A model generated the notes under the pieces. It was not told the DNA's origin and searched no databases. It was given only the letters and a program-made list of their open reading frames with translations. Below are positions 33,300-44,619 of a DNA stretch of 64,000 bases, in pieces. Each line of letters starts with the position of its first letter. Positions within the stretch are counted from its first letter, which is position 1. The stretch covers positions 1,426,001 through 1,490,000 of the forward strand of contig MU839835.1 in the NCBI GenBank assembly GCA_030411725.1. The letters run 5' to 3'. The DNA comes from Echria macrotheca (taxonomy: Eukaryota > Ascomycota > Sordariomycetes > Sordariales > Schizotheciaceae). Position numbers and translations under genes: made by a program.

Positions 33300-33710
33300 A
33301 TGTCAACACCACCAAGCAACACAACCTGCGCCCCAGGAGGCGGCCTCCCCTCCTTCCCCAACCTCGCAATCCCCTCAAACCTAACCACCTTCTTCACCCC
33401 CCACACTAACACATCCGACGCGCCCATGACGGCCTGCTGCGCGCCCAACCCCGTCCACGTCTCGCTCGGCTGCTACGAGTGGTGCGAGGTTCCGGGGAGT
33501 CGGCTGCATAACTCGTCGAAAGATGATATCTATGCCGATATGGGCTCTTGTCTGGCGAAGGAGGGGTGGAATTCTACGCAGTCTGGGATTGTTGGGGTGC
33601 ATGTTGCTAATAGTGGCGCGGGTGGGTGGAGGTTTGGGGGTGTTAGGGAGGGGTGGGGATTGATGGTGGTGGTTGGGTTGGGTGTTGTTGGGTTTGTTTT
33701 GGGTGGGTGA
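33300..33710 (+). CDS. Small Cys-containing protein with C-terminal hydrophobic tail (unknown)
   Basis: A single exon of 136 residues begins MSTPPSNTTCAPGGGLPSFP. It has several possible N-glycosylation sites (NTT, NLT, NTS, NSS, NST) and clustered cysteines in MTACCAPNPVHVSLGCYEWC. It ends in Gly-rich sequence and a hydrophobic segment (GLMVVVGLGVVGFVLGG) that could be a GPI signal or tail anchor. It has no classical N-terminal signal peptide, which is odd for a glycosylated Cys-rich protein; a missed upstream exon could supply one. I do not recognise the family. The composition and the clean start (GCCATG) make it more likely real than not. Confidence 0.55.
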   Translation: MSTPPSNTTCAPGGGLPSFPNLAIPSNLTTFFTPHTNTSDAPMTACCAPNPVHVSLGCYEWCEVPGSRLHNSSKDDIYADMGSCLAKEGWNSTQSGIVGVHVANSGAGGWRFGGVREGWGLMVVVGLGVVGFVLGG

Positions 33711-36237
33711 TTACCTTAGGGGGTAGTGATGGGATGAGGGTTGCTGGAGGTGTGGGTTTTGACGTCTGGGTGGATGGTTTATGGGGTGAACTGATCCATA
33801 GACTATCTGGTCTATGGTGGTGATGTGTGCGTAAGTGGAGAAGGCTGGAAGGTCCAGGTTGGAAGATATGGTCGTGTGGAGCCTGGCAGGCAACTACACC
33901 CCACCACATGGTTATGGGGAAAACGTGTTGAACATCTCGGAACAGGAGTATGATTCTAAGGGGTATTCTCGCACTTTTCAGGTCCTTGGAGGACAAGGCT
34001 TATACATAGGCTGCGGATAACGGGGCTTACAACCCCCGCAAGCCGAGAAGGGCATTGTGATCAGACACCGTTGCTGTGGTGTTCGGTCTGAATAGCTCTG
34101 AGATGGCCCCCAAAGGGTTTGTCCCCCCGAGATGCTGCCATCTTGGTGCCGACCTGGTAGGAAGTGGTAGACTAGCAATACCAGGACCTCCTAAAACTCT
34201 CTCATGCCGATAACAACGACTGCCACGACGAATGGTTAGGAAAGAGACAACCAGGCCGCAAAGAGAACATCCCCTGACGGCAGAAACACCTGAGAGAGAT
34301 GCCATTTGAGTGGGTTGCGCCTTGAGGTCAACAAAACCAATGCCAGCTTGTCCCGTTAGCCCCCTCCATCACGACCAGTCATCCGCGAGCAGACAACACA
34401 GAACCTATCCAGATGCCTAACTCAGCATGGTGTAAGCTCAACCTGGGGACCGAGGCTGCTGCATACTCTCCTCATCGTCTCGTCCACAACAAAGGTAAGA
34501 CAAGCAGCAAGCCCTCCGTCATCGGATCCCACACCTCATCACCTCGGCCTGCCCACCCGTCCAACAAACCGACCTAGAATCCAACCCCAACGATTGGATC
34601 CTTAACGGCCTCTTCCCCGCCCCGACTCAGCAGAACTGTTCCAGAATATTTCTCTGTCCTACCTACTCAGCACCATCCCCCCACCCGCCCCGCGGGAAAG
34701 TCCTACAATCCAGCGCAATTGCTAGACAAGGTAAAACCTGTAACCCCCGAGCGGTGTGTCACCGTCGTACACATCACCTCCCCCAAAAAAAGGATGAGCC
34801 ACGATGCAAAAGTTCCATGCAACTTACCTTCCATACCACTCCCTCCCCAGAACGAGAGACACTTCTCTTTTCCGTAGTGTTTGATAGGAGAGTTTCCGCT
34901 AGGTAGGCTGACTCTGTCTCGTCCGGTTATTCCTTCCTTCTTTTTTCACTCTTCTCTTCCCCTACTTACCTACTTACTACTCTTTCTTGTCCCTTTCACT
35001 TGGACCTCCCTTACACATCCGTCCCACCCATAGGTACATACCCACAACATCGAGGGTCAAAAAAGAAGGCTGACTGTTTCAACGGCAGCGGATAAGCACA
35101 CAGGATCTCTGTACACTACCTACCTACCTAGGAGAGATACCCGGTTACTTTTACGGACAGACCTAGGCACCCGCACACCGGGGGCTATCTACCTCTCGGT
35201 ACCATCTACAAACACTGCCCCCCTCGCCCGCCCGCCATAACGTTACCTACTACTTCGTATTCACACCTCTTTTGTCCGCCCTCACGATTCCAGCTGTCAT
35301 CCCCATCCCCATCCCCCATCCCTCACCCCCCTCCCCCCGGCCCGCGCCTGGTATATTCGAGGGGACGATTCATGCCCCTAGCTCCAGCTCCAGCTCCAGC
35401 TGCTTTCCACATTGGTGATCACAAAAAACAACACAGCCCCCCTGACACTACCTACCTCCCTAGGTAATATACAATGTATCCACAATTCAACATTGTAGAG
35501 ATACATTGGTACCTACATATATCCCCTGCCCCAGACATCCCCTGCCAGAAAAGAAAAGAAGAAACGGACGGAACGCCCCGATCCTAACTAACCACTCTGC
35601 TCACCCCAATACCTACCCTCAACGCCACCACAGTCCCCCGGGTGGCCCCCATCTCCAAATCCCCCACACGGAGGCGGGAGATCACCAATCTGAAGTTCTG
35701 AACAAGTGACAAGTGACAACTCCCCCAGAAAAGGCAAAGGGAAAAACGAGTGACAACCAACCACATCCCCCATACATCCCATCACAAAACCCAGAGCCGC
35801 CATAGGTCAACGCTCGACCAATCAGTAGCTCTCTTCACAACAGACTAGTCTAGGCAGGCCACTTCCCCACGGGGCTGGCCCTGACCCTTCCCTCACTCCA
35901 TCAAATATACACAGGTACCTCGACCGTTTCCCCGCAAAATGTGAAAACTGAAAAAGGACCCCCCAGTTCCACCATCCTTCTTCCATCAGCCCACCCGAGT
36001 TGCCGAGGTAGGTAGGTATGTAGGTAGTAACCTCTGTAATCGTCTCAAGGGTTGGTGTTTATGTATTGCACTGTACATTAGGAGACTTATTAGCAAGTGA
36101 CATGGAATTCTACCAGGTACCTAATGGTAAACGACTTGATCGCCCATCGAATAGCAAGGCACAGAATGGAGTTACCGCGAGATATATCATAGGTACCGAA
36201 AACATAAATGTGACACTGTTTTTTTCTCGTCAACCGC

Positions 36238-36323
<86 letters not shown>

Positions 36324-37178
36324 CNNNNNNNNNNGCGCCCTCCGACGGCGATTAGGGTGTCACGCGGCCGCGCGAAGTCCCTACACCACTCCCAAGTTAG
36401 CTGTGTGTGTTTTGGGCCGGCCCCGCGCCCCCCCCCCCCCCCCCCCCTAAAAAAAAAGGGGGACCAAATGATCTTCAAAACGGGCGGGCAGGGCGGGCGG
36501 GTAAGCCCGCAAGATAACGGGCTCGTCCCCTTCCCTTCTCCATGGACAAGGATGTAGACTAAATGATGGGATAGGGTAGGTAGAAACTCGACTGACACAT
36601 CTATCTCATCACAAAATCTGTGTGTCAGGACTGTGATTAGCAGAGTGACAAATCACATCGGATCGCCCGAGAGTGATGGGAGAGTGATGCAGAATGATGC
36701 AGAATGACAGGTCGCAGCGAAGAGCCGTAGTAATAAACTTCAAAAAATATCAAATTAAAAAAGTCGGTTAGCTCAAGGGTATCGACGAACCCGAGCAATG
36801 TCCAGTTCCAGCCCAGCCAGAAAGAAATGATCAAAAGCCCGTCTCAGGCTGCCACCAGGTGCTCGCTTGCTTGGCCCCAGTATTTTCTCTTTCCCTTATC
36901 CCATCCCGTCTAAATACAAAAATGTGTGTAATATCTCGGTTCTCGCTCGAGTAAAAGGTATCCAGAATGCCCGCCCATGATTTTGTGTAGTGCCATTGCC
37001 CACCGCCCCGTCTTTGTGAAAGATGTCTCGCTGCCCAGGTGTAGAAACTCCGCGGATGGATGATATTGTCCAATAGTTACTCGGTTTGTTGATACAGTGA
37101 TCTCCGCTAAATGCCGCTTCTCCCAATGTTGTGCCCCATAACGCCCAAAGCCAAAATCGGTACAGCGCTAGCACGAGC
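33711..37178. other. 3.5 kb gene-free stretch with assembly gap
   Basis: Between 34.4 and 36.0 kb the sequence is C/T-rich, with repeated CTACCTACCTA and CCCCATCCC motifs and short microsatellites (AGCTCC repeats near 35385). No coding region is recognisable. The gap and poly-G tract near 36.3 kb are listed separately. Right of the gap the bases to about 36.46 kb are low complexity and may be unreliable. Confidence 0.5.
36240..36334. other. Poly-G tract running into a 10-N assembly gap
   Basis: 52 Gs, one C and 31 Gs (36240-36323) end in C plus ten Ns (36325-36334). About 90 bases right of the gap a C20-T-A9-G5 run follows (36428-36462). Long G runs beside a scaffold join look like sequencing or assembly artefact. 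Frames that cross this tract should not be used. Confidence 0.9.
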
Positions 37179-37409
37179 TCAACGGCGGATCGACTGCGGC
37201 CAGTGGTTGTGGAAGCTGACTGGGCTTGGTGGCGGCGGGGCGGGAACCGAGTAGTCGTTCTCCTGGATCGAGTGGTTCGGCGTCACCAGCTGGTTCGACT
37301 TGGACGCTAACGTCGCATTGAGACTGGCAAAGAGGTCCTGGCTCGTGATGACAGACAGGTTGCGGCGAGGCACCGAGATGGGAATTGGTTGCGCGATTTG
37401 AGTAGGCAT
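37179..37409 (-). CDS. Small protein of unknown function (76 residues)
   Basis: A single exon encodes MPTQIAQPIPISVPRRNLSV and continues with SQDLFASLNATLASKSNQ and a proline-rich segment. It has no signal peptide, membrane segment or known domain. Support comes from a near-perfect initiation context (CACCATG) and a TATAAG box 195 bases upstream, not from homology. The composition resembles small, highly expressed orphan proteins of filamentous fungi. It could be noise; confidence is moderate. Confidence 0.45.
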   Translation of the reverse strand: MPTQIAQPIPISVPRRNLSVITSQDLFASLNATLASKSNQLVTPNHSIQENDYSVPAPPPPSPVSFHNHWPQSIRR

Positions 37410-40400
37410 GGTGAAGATTTGACAGTGTCAACTGCTTTGTGATACAGTAGAGTCGGATGAGACTGTTGGAAGGCGAAGCACAAGATGGGGCCACTAAAGC
37501 TAGGTCGAGGTGGATGGACTGGAGTCAAATACTGGAGTCAAAAACTTGGAAAGGTGTGGGAGAGTCCGGAACGGAGAAGGAGTAGGAGGGCCGGAGAGGT
37601 TCTTATAAACAAGATTAGAGCAAGGGAGGACAGGAGGTCGGGCCGGTGGTTATCAAGATGACAGGGGACAAAATGAAAAAAAAAAGTGCTGGGGGCAGCC
37701 CCCCGTGGAATCCCGGGGAAGGCGGAAGGTACTTGTACAAGTCAATAACCCCGGACTTTTCATGTCTGGGGTATAGTTTCTTTGCGGATGGGAGCGCATG
37801 CCGCTTGGATGCGCACAGAGTGGTCGGTCCAAGACATCTGTTTCCGATGAACTCGCGTTCTTCTTCGCCCTGTTGGCCAACGACGTGGCGACACAAGGCA
37901 TGGACAGTCACCAGAAACGGGCCAAAAGAAATGTTGCAGGCAAGTGGCTGCTTTGATAATGCAGAAGAGGTGGAATGTGATAGTAGCTGGTACCTAACAC
38001 ACGTCCGGAGCAAAATCTGGGGCAAGGTGTCTCGATCGGGTCTGTCGGTAAAAGCAGCCGAGCCTGGCGATCCCGCACCAGATGTTCGTCGAGCCATGGA
38101 CGACGCCTTGGACGACGAAGACGGCGGCAAAGCTTGGTGGCGGCTGAAGCACATTACACGGGGCGTGAGACCAGCTGGCAGAAACGGCCAAAGCGGCGTC
38201 GCGCAAGACAGGCGGTCGGTCAGACTCGAATTGCCAAGGAACAAGTGGGAGTCCGCTTGATTGCAGCTTGTAGCGCGTCCTGACCGATGGCTCGCTTCAT
38301 GAATCCGTTGGCCACTGCGTCAGTGGGTTGGTCGGGGCAACAGGCGGTGGACGACGGTGCTTTGTCTCTCCGCGGGATTCCATGGTTGTTTGTCGTTTGT
38401 CGTTGGAGAAGGCGAGTGGGAGCGGAGCAGAGCCTGGAGCGGCTGCAGAATTTTCCTCCCCATGGGGCAATCACGCACTTTCCCTGAATGGGGTTTGCTG
38501 AAATTCCACAGCAGCCCGATTTGGTGGGGTACCTCACTCAGCTCTGCGCTTTCCATCATCACACAAAGCACAGAAAGCAAGCTGCATCGACTGGTCTCAG
38601 GTTCTGGTGACTCCGCCGCCGGCTCTCCAATCCCAGCAGCAAACACATACGTGGCACCGAAGGCCGGGTCAGCATCGCCGTCACTGGTCCGTCTTCACAT
38701 GGCCTTGGCCCCCTAAAATTCTCGGCCACTTGTTGCTCACAGCAGAAGCTGCAGACGCCCGTCCTCTGTGCATCTCACTCCAGGCACTCGGTGTTTGGCA
38801 TACTGTGTGTGGTATGGGGGTGCATGAAGGCTGTCCGCCGCAGTCAGTCCGAGAGGCAGACCGCCTCTCCCTCTCCACGGCGCGCGTCGGGGAGAAGACC
38901 TGAGTGCAGTAATATGTCCCGACCGCGGCGAGGGATGGTTTTCGATCCAATCTCTGATTCGATCTGAGTCATGGCTTGCTCCATGCCTCCCGAAAGCTGG
39001 GGAACTTCGGGACCGACTTCCCAATGCCAGACTGCTTGGCATTGGGGACGCCGGGCGGGACCGTCGCGAATGGTGTAGCATCACGACTGACAAGCACCGG
39101 ATCGAGCATGATTCCCGCGCCCTCCGCCTTCCCCAGACTCATCTGATGTTTAAGTGATCTTCTGCGTGCTGCCTCATGCCGTCGCTCGGCCGTTTCAAGA
39201 AATCTTCTGGAACCAGGACATTACGCGTCAGGCTTGCATGGCACCCCTGGGCCGTCTGCATTCCAGACCCCCTTCCCCAGCTTGCCCAGTCCGGCTGCCG
39301 GGGCCATTTTCCGGCTAGCGATGCAACCACGGTTTCTTCCCCAGACTTTCCGACTGTCCGGAAGCTTGCGCCAAGGTTTTCTTCCCCAAAGGAGGTCGCA
39401 GTGCCGTGGCATGCTGCCGCGGGTTGTTGATCGCTGCCATCGTTCCGCAGAGGTATTGTGTCATTTGACTTTTTTATATCCGCCGAAATTGGACAGGTCA
39501 CTGGCATTTATCGACCCGAAACAGCCTTGAATACCTTTTCCCCTATAATCCGGCCATAAAAGAGACGCGAAAAGACATGCCAGATGGGCAGCAACAGGCC
39601 AGCTACCCCCTGATGGAGGTGTCATGATCCCACCCAGAAGCACTGTATCCATGGCACGACGTGTGTTTCCGCTCACGGGAAGAAAGGAGGGAGTGGCCGG
39701 CTCGTTGCTGCTTGATCCTTCGTGTTTGAAGCCGATTCGGCCGCAAAAGACCGGTGTGTGTCAAGCTTTGGGTCTATTCGCCGCGAATATAATGCCTTGC
39801 CAGTCTCCCCCGCGCTGGTCATGAACTTTGATTTCCCTTGGCCTTTTGTTTTTTTATATCGCCGAGATCGATTTTTTCTTTCTCTTTCGGCAACGCGGAA
39901 TAACTATCGCCCAGATCCAAGGTGGTATATACACATCACATTGCAATAACCGGAAATAGAGCTGCCGTCCGCCCTGGGTGATGAATAAGGCAATAGGGCA
40001 CAAGACCAAACTTCACAAAATCCTGGTACACTACTGCTAACCGGGGCAGGCAAAAGGTCTGCTAGCGCTAGGGGTAAATAAACCACCGAGACTCTACGAG
40101 TAGATAAAAGGCCCACACCGCTGAGACTATGGTTCTTCTCGAATGTTTTTCTATACCCCGTACCCACTTGGCGCCGTTCCTCCACGGAAACAGGAAACCG
40201 GCTTGGCCTCGGTTGTTGCAGCCGAGATAACGTGGTTTATGGCCCGACGCCGAGGCGACAACCTAGGTTCGGAGCTGCCGGCTGAAATCTGCCAGGAACC
40301 ACGGTTGTTTTGGTCTTGAATCCGAACACGTACCGGCCTGCAAGAAAACTCGGGAGCTGGCTTGTGATGTCATGGTCGGTCATTTTGTGGAAGTTGCCGA

Positions 40401-41029
40401 GGCTGGATGAGGTAGGTAGAGTAGACCTCGGTGAGCAGCTCGGTGAGATACCTATCTTGCATCGATACTTGGACAACATTACACTATAGTTCGCAATATG
40501 GGTGATGGTCCGGAAAACACGTGGCTCCCATGTGGAATTGCTGCCGCGTAGTGTATGCCGGATCCGGCTATCTCGGTCATTCAGGGGCTGGCTGGTGTGT
40601 CCAAGTCCACACATCTACCATCAGTCTACCACACACCAACATTCTCCTTTACCAAGGACCCTGAGGGCAAGGATAGGCCCTGATATCCTATCATAATTTG
40701 GGAATACTTGTAACAACGGAAAGAACCAGCTTGTAGAAGGGAAAAATCGGGGGCGATGGAAAGAGGAAGTACCGGTCCTCAGCCCGTATCAATTATGGAA
40801 CTAATAAGAGGGACGGCGGAGTGCCAACTACGCTGTTGTGTCCAATTCAACAGCGGCTTAGCGGACAACACCACTACTTATGCGGGATACATACCATGAC
40901 GGACGAGATCCCAGCAAATGATCAATTACCCCTGTAGAGACAAGCTCGAAGTGAAGCAGGGCTGTCCTAAGCGAAATACGAATCTGCGATACCCGAGAGC
41001 CGCCGACTTTGAATTTCTTCACTCTGCAC
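37410..41029. other. 3.6 kb with no recognisable gene
   Basis: Long overlapping frames exist at 37615-38260 on both strands (about 205 codons each) and shorter ones to 40.7 kb. Neither strand gives a domain, a splice structure or convincing composition. One AGGTAGGTA motif occurs near 40410. The right end is the acyltransferase promoter. Confidence 0.4.
37602..37609 (-). promoter_or_regulatory. TATA box upstream of the 76-residue gene
   Basis: TTTATAAG on the minus strand, about 195 bases before the start codon at 37409. The leader between is free of other in-frame starts. Placement is similar to that at grg-1. Confidence 0.4.
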
Positions 41030-42547
41030 ATGAAAAGCGCAACGATAGACAAGATGGACGCCCTCAGACGCCTGCTCGGCGCCTCTCCAGCGAGGAGCCC
41101 AACTCGGGTAGACACCGACGACGTGTACCCGCTGCACATGCTCGACGACACGCGGACACTCCGCGGTATCGTCGTGACATGGACGCTGCGGTTCAACGAC
41201 GTGTTGGACGCAGACAAGCTGCACGCCTCCCTCTCCACGCTGCTCGAGATTGGAGACTGGCGCAAGCTCGGCGGCCGACTGCGGTTACGCGAGAACGGAG
41301 AGCTCGAGCTGCACGTCCCGCGGCCGTTTACGGCCGAACGACCAGCCGTGTCCTACACGCACCAGATGCTCGACATGAATATCCAAGACCACCCGCTCGC
41401 CAGGACGCTCCCAAAGGCCACCGACGGGCCGACCGTCCAGGCCGGACCTCTCGGGTTCCGATGCTTCGCGGCGTGCGACGGCGCGCCCGAGACGCTTGAC
41501 GACTTTTTGCTCCGCGACATCCCGCAACTGTCGCTGCACGTCACGTCCTTCCACGACGCGACGCTCGTCGGCCTGGCGTGGCCGCACACGCTCATGGATG
41601 TCATGGGCCAGCAGGCACTCGTGCACGCCTGGTCGTTGGTCCTAGCCGGAAAGGGCCACGAGGTCCCGCCCGTGCTGGGCGCGCGAGACGACGCGATATC
41701 CGCCGCCGCCGACGCGTCCGACGAAAATGAAGAGTTCCGGCTGGGCCAAAACCGGCTGACGGGATGGGCGATGCTGAGGTTCGGGCTGCGTTTCGCGTGG
41801 GATATGCTGTGGAACCCCGTCGTCGAGACGCGCGCTATCTTCTTGCCCAAGAGGGTGGTGGCTCAGTTGCGACAGCAGGCCGAGGAGGGGCTCATCGCCG
41901 ACAATGACCGGGGGGAGAAGCAGTTTGTTAGCGAAGGCGACGTGCTGACGGCGTGGGCGGCGCGCGCCGTGGCGTCCTCGCTGCCGCAGCCACGGCCGGT
42001 GACGATTCTCCACGCTCTCAACGCCCGGTTCCGTCTGCCGTCGCTTCGGGCGCACGAGGGTGCGGGGGTTTTCGTCCAGAACATGGCCATCGCGGCCTGC
42101 GCTTTTCTGTCTCACGAAGTCGCCACAGGACCCCTGGGCCCCATCGCGCTCGAGAACCGGCGTCATCTGGTCGAGCAGTCCACCGAAGGTCAGGTGCTCG
42201 CATGCCTGCGCGAGCTGCGGCGGCAGCCCAAGGCAGAAAGCGACCCGTCCATGGTATGCGGCGCGTCCGACGCCGTGCTGGTGCCGTTCACGAACTGGAC
42301 GCGCGCCGATATTTTCAAGACCATAAACTTTGGCGGTGCGGTGGTGCACCAGGGGGAGACAGGACCACAGAGGAAAAACCCGCGGGGAACTATTGTGTTC
42401 CACCACGCGCAGGCGATGTGCCAGGGCCCGCAGGTCAGGAATGTGTTTGTGCTGCTGGGGAAGGATGGTGAAGAGAACGTGTGGCTGACGGGGATATTGC
42501 TGCCCCGGACCTGGGCCAAAATCGAAGAGGAGTTCGGGAGCCTGTGA
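41030..42547 (+). CDS. BAHD-type acyl-CoA acyltransferase (transferase family PF02458)
   Basis: A single exon of 505 residues. The catalytic H-x3-D motif is HTLMD at 186-190 in LAWPHTLMDVMG. Other family features are the N-terminal YPLHMLDDT and DWRKLGGRLRLRENGELELH. The usual structural DFGWG motif near the C terminus is replaced by NFGGA (about residue 433), as in many fungal members. Such enzymes transfer acyl groups from CoA to an alcohol or amine of small molecules, often in secondary metabolism or detoxification. No backbone enzyme adjoins it, so the substrate is open. Start: 41030 is the first ATG in frame; the ATG at 41054 (AAGATGG) has a better context and would remove eight residues. 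Confidence 0.85.
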   Translation: MKSATIDKMDALRRLLGASPARSPTRVDTDDVYPLHMLDDTRTLRGIVVTWTLRFNDVLDADKLHASLSTLLEIGDWRKLGGRLRLRENGELELHVPRPFTAERPAVSYTHQMLDMNIQDHPLARTLPKATDGPTVQAGPLGFRCFAACDGAPETLDDFLLRDIPQLSLHVTSFHDATLVGLAWPHTLMDVMGQQALVHAWSLVLAGKGHEVPPVLGARDDAISAAADASDENEEFRLGQNRLTGWAMLRFGLRFAWDMLWNPVVETRAIFLPKRVVAQLRQQAEEGLIADNDRGEKQFVSEGDVLTAWAARAVASSLPQPRPVTILHALNARFRLPSLRAHEGAGVFVQNMAIAACAFLSHEVATGPLGPIALENRRHLVEQSTEGQVLACLRELRRQPKAESDPSMVCGASDAVLVPFTNWTRADIFKTINFGGAVVHQGETGPQRKNPRGTIVFHHAQAMCQGPQVRNVFVLLGKDGEENVWLTGILLPRTWAKIEEEFGSL

Positions 42548-43568
42548 CTGGCCACTGTGAAGATTGAAGCGTTGGCGAAGCTTATTGGCAGGTAACAGTT
42601 ATCATAGATATGGTGGGATATATTTGGTTCTTAGTGTGGGCGCAATAGTCGTAGATGCTGATTTTTGCTTCGCGGCGCTGGCCAGGTAATTCAGTACTGA
42701 CAACTGGCAACACGGCCAATGCGATCCAGAGTCAACTGGGTCTCTAGAGCTCGAAATCTCACCGGCCTTGCTACGCTCAGAGGGCCAGACGTTCACAACC
42801 ACAAAGATATATTAATCAAGTATAACGTTAGATTTCTCAACCGAAATCGCAAAACCTGGAATTTACTGGGAAAACGGCACCCCTGAGCTAACCGCCGTTT
42901 CAAACGGCTCGGCATTCTTGGGCTGCAGATTGTGGCCGCCTTGGAAAAGGGGTGACTACTTTCTGACCACAAACCTCCCATTGCGGGGCGCTTCGAATCC
43001 CATATACAAGATCAGTGAAGGCCAGACTAGTAGTTGGGTCGGTGACGACCAGCGAATCCCTGGTGTTGTATGTTTTTTTGGTGGTTAGATTTTTACTTCT
43101 ACACATCAGACCCACCTCTGTTGACCTGGACTTCCGTCTTGTCTCTTCGTCCCGGCATGACTTCGCCAGGTGTGCTTGGTGGACTTTGCTGTCCTCGAAT
43201 ACGCCTTAACGTTACACCTGTCGGTCACTGGTCGTCTCAAACGACCGAAGGGACGGATGCGTCTTGTGACGGAAGCTTGCCATAAGACTGTCCAGGTTCC
43301 TTCGACTGGGGCAAAGGGAGTGGTCAGAAGTTGTGCCAATCAACTCTGTTCCATCGATGGTTCGATGACAGAAAAATACTTCAATCACGGCTGTAAACTT
43401 TTGCTTTCTGTCTCGTGGTATGTGATAGTGTCCAAAGCACATACCACTCCGTGAGTAGATGATGATGAACCTCGAAACACCAACATCTTGGACTCCTTTC
43501 TCATGTTCCGTTTGCAGTCGAAACGTGCCTAAGCCCCCGTCCGACCGCTCTGTTACCCAAAACCGGTC
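42548..43568. other. Intergenic with a 5S-like copy
   Basis: The 5S-like sequence at 42957-43074 is listed separately. The rest between the acyltransferase and amidohydrolase ends holds no recognisable gene. Confidence 0.5.
42957..43074 (+). rRNA. 5S rRNA gene copy with diverged 5' half (possible pseudogene)
   Basis: The 3' 60 bases, from ACTAGTAGTTGGGTCGGTGA through GACCAGCGAATCCC to TTGTATGT, read as fungal 5S rRNA. They are followed by T7 (43073-43079), a Pol III stop. TCCCATATACAAGATCAGTG corresponds to the internal control region, with changes. The first about 45 bases are poorly conserved and do not pair well with the 3' end to form helix I, so it is probably a diverged or inactive copy. 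Sordariomycete 5S genes are dispersed singly, matching this setting. Confidence 0.65.
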
Positions 43569-44619
43569 TTAATCGAGCTTGTAAGCTTTCTTAGCCGTGC
43601 CACTCCAGAGCATCTCCTGGTCCTCCTTGCTGAGGCCAGCCAGGTCACAGACCATCTCCACAACTTTGTGCCATTTCTTCCAGGCATCATCGCCAACACC
43701 AATCGTGCACACCGGCCAGTCACCGGCAAACATGATCCTGCTGGGCCCGAATGCTGCGACCACCACGGCCAGCCATGGGAGGATCGCCGAAAAAATGGCC
43801 TCTGCGGGACGTGCCTTGAGGCTGTCTGGCAGCTCGGCGAAGCAGCCGCTCAGCTTCATATACGTCTTGTGACACTTGCTCAGCGTGAACATGGCCGTCC
43901 GCCACGCAATAAATGACGGATCCGTCTGGCTGATGATGGTGAGATCCGGCTTGCACAGGTGATCTGCCAACGTCAGTCCTCTCTTCCCTGGATATTTGCG
44001 AGGAGACCTTACTCAAGATGAACACCACTTTCTCATCCTCCTCCACCCCCTCATGCGCCCGGTCGATCATCTCGACCGCCTCCTCCAGCTGTAGTCTCCC
44101 CCGCCGGTGCTGATCCACACCGAGGTCAAACACATACCCCTTCTTGCCCAGCACCTTGAGCCCCTCGATGAAGTCATCCCCAAGAGCGGTCCCATTCGGT
44201 TTGTCCTGGAGCAAATACCGGAACCCCTTGACCTTGGCCCACGTCCCCGGACCGGCCGCGTCCTCGGCGGTTGCAAGATACTTCTCCAGCTGCGAGGCAC
44301 CAAGCACCACCGGCGCCCAGGGAATAATGCCGAGACACAGCTTGGCGTCCTCGGCGGTGTGTCCCTCGTCGGGATTGGGGTTGCCTTCGACAATGCGACG
44401 GGCCCAAGAGATCTCGGCCAGCGGCTGGGTCCAGTCCTTGGAGTCGGCGTTCTTGCGGTCGGCTTCGATGAGCACGAAGCTGGTCGGGGTACCGGTGGCC
44501 GCGTGGTAGTCGGCGATGGAGCGTTGGCCGGCAAGAGGGTGGTCGTCGGTATGCCATGCGTGAGCTGAGGCCTCGGCAGAGGGCCAGAGGTGAATGTGCG
44601 AGTCAATAATGGGAGCCAT
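43569..44619 (-). CDS. Amidohydrolase-2 family metal-dependent hydrolase
   Basis: Exons 44619-44013 and 43963-43569 over a 49-nt intron (CTGAC branch point) encode 333 residues. The N terminus IIDSHIHLWP carries the metal-binding HxH (His8, His10). Later blocks are YHAATGTPTSFVLIEAD, KGFRYLL, VFDLGVD, and LSGCFAELPD with IMFAGDWPV, whose Asp is the conserved late metal ligand of the barrel. The intron splice joins VFIL to NHLCKPDL, the position of a conserved strand-end His. The family (PF04909) includes lactonases, decarboxylases and dicarboxylate hydrolases acting on small cyclic or aromatic compounds. The exact substrate cannot be told. It is divergent from RPA1, with no obvious link. Confidence 0.88.

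Noticed and set aside
36066..36598. Open frames crossing the poly-G tract on both strands
   Set aside because: They consist of Gly or Pro runs across an assembly gap and exist only because of the homopolymer and Ns.
37615..38260. Two overlapping about 205-codon frames on opposite strands
   Set aside because: Neither has a known domain, conserved-looking motif or good start context; mutual overlap in GC-rich DNA explains both being open.
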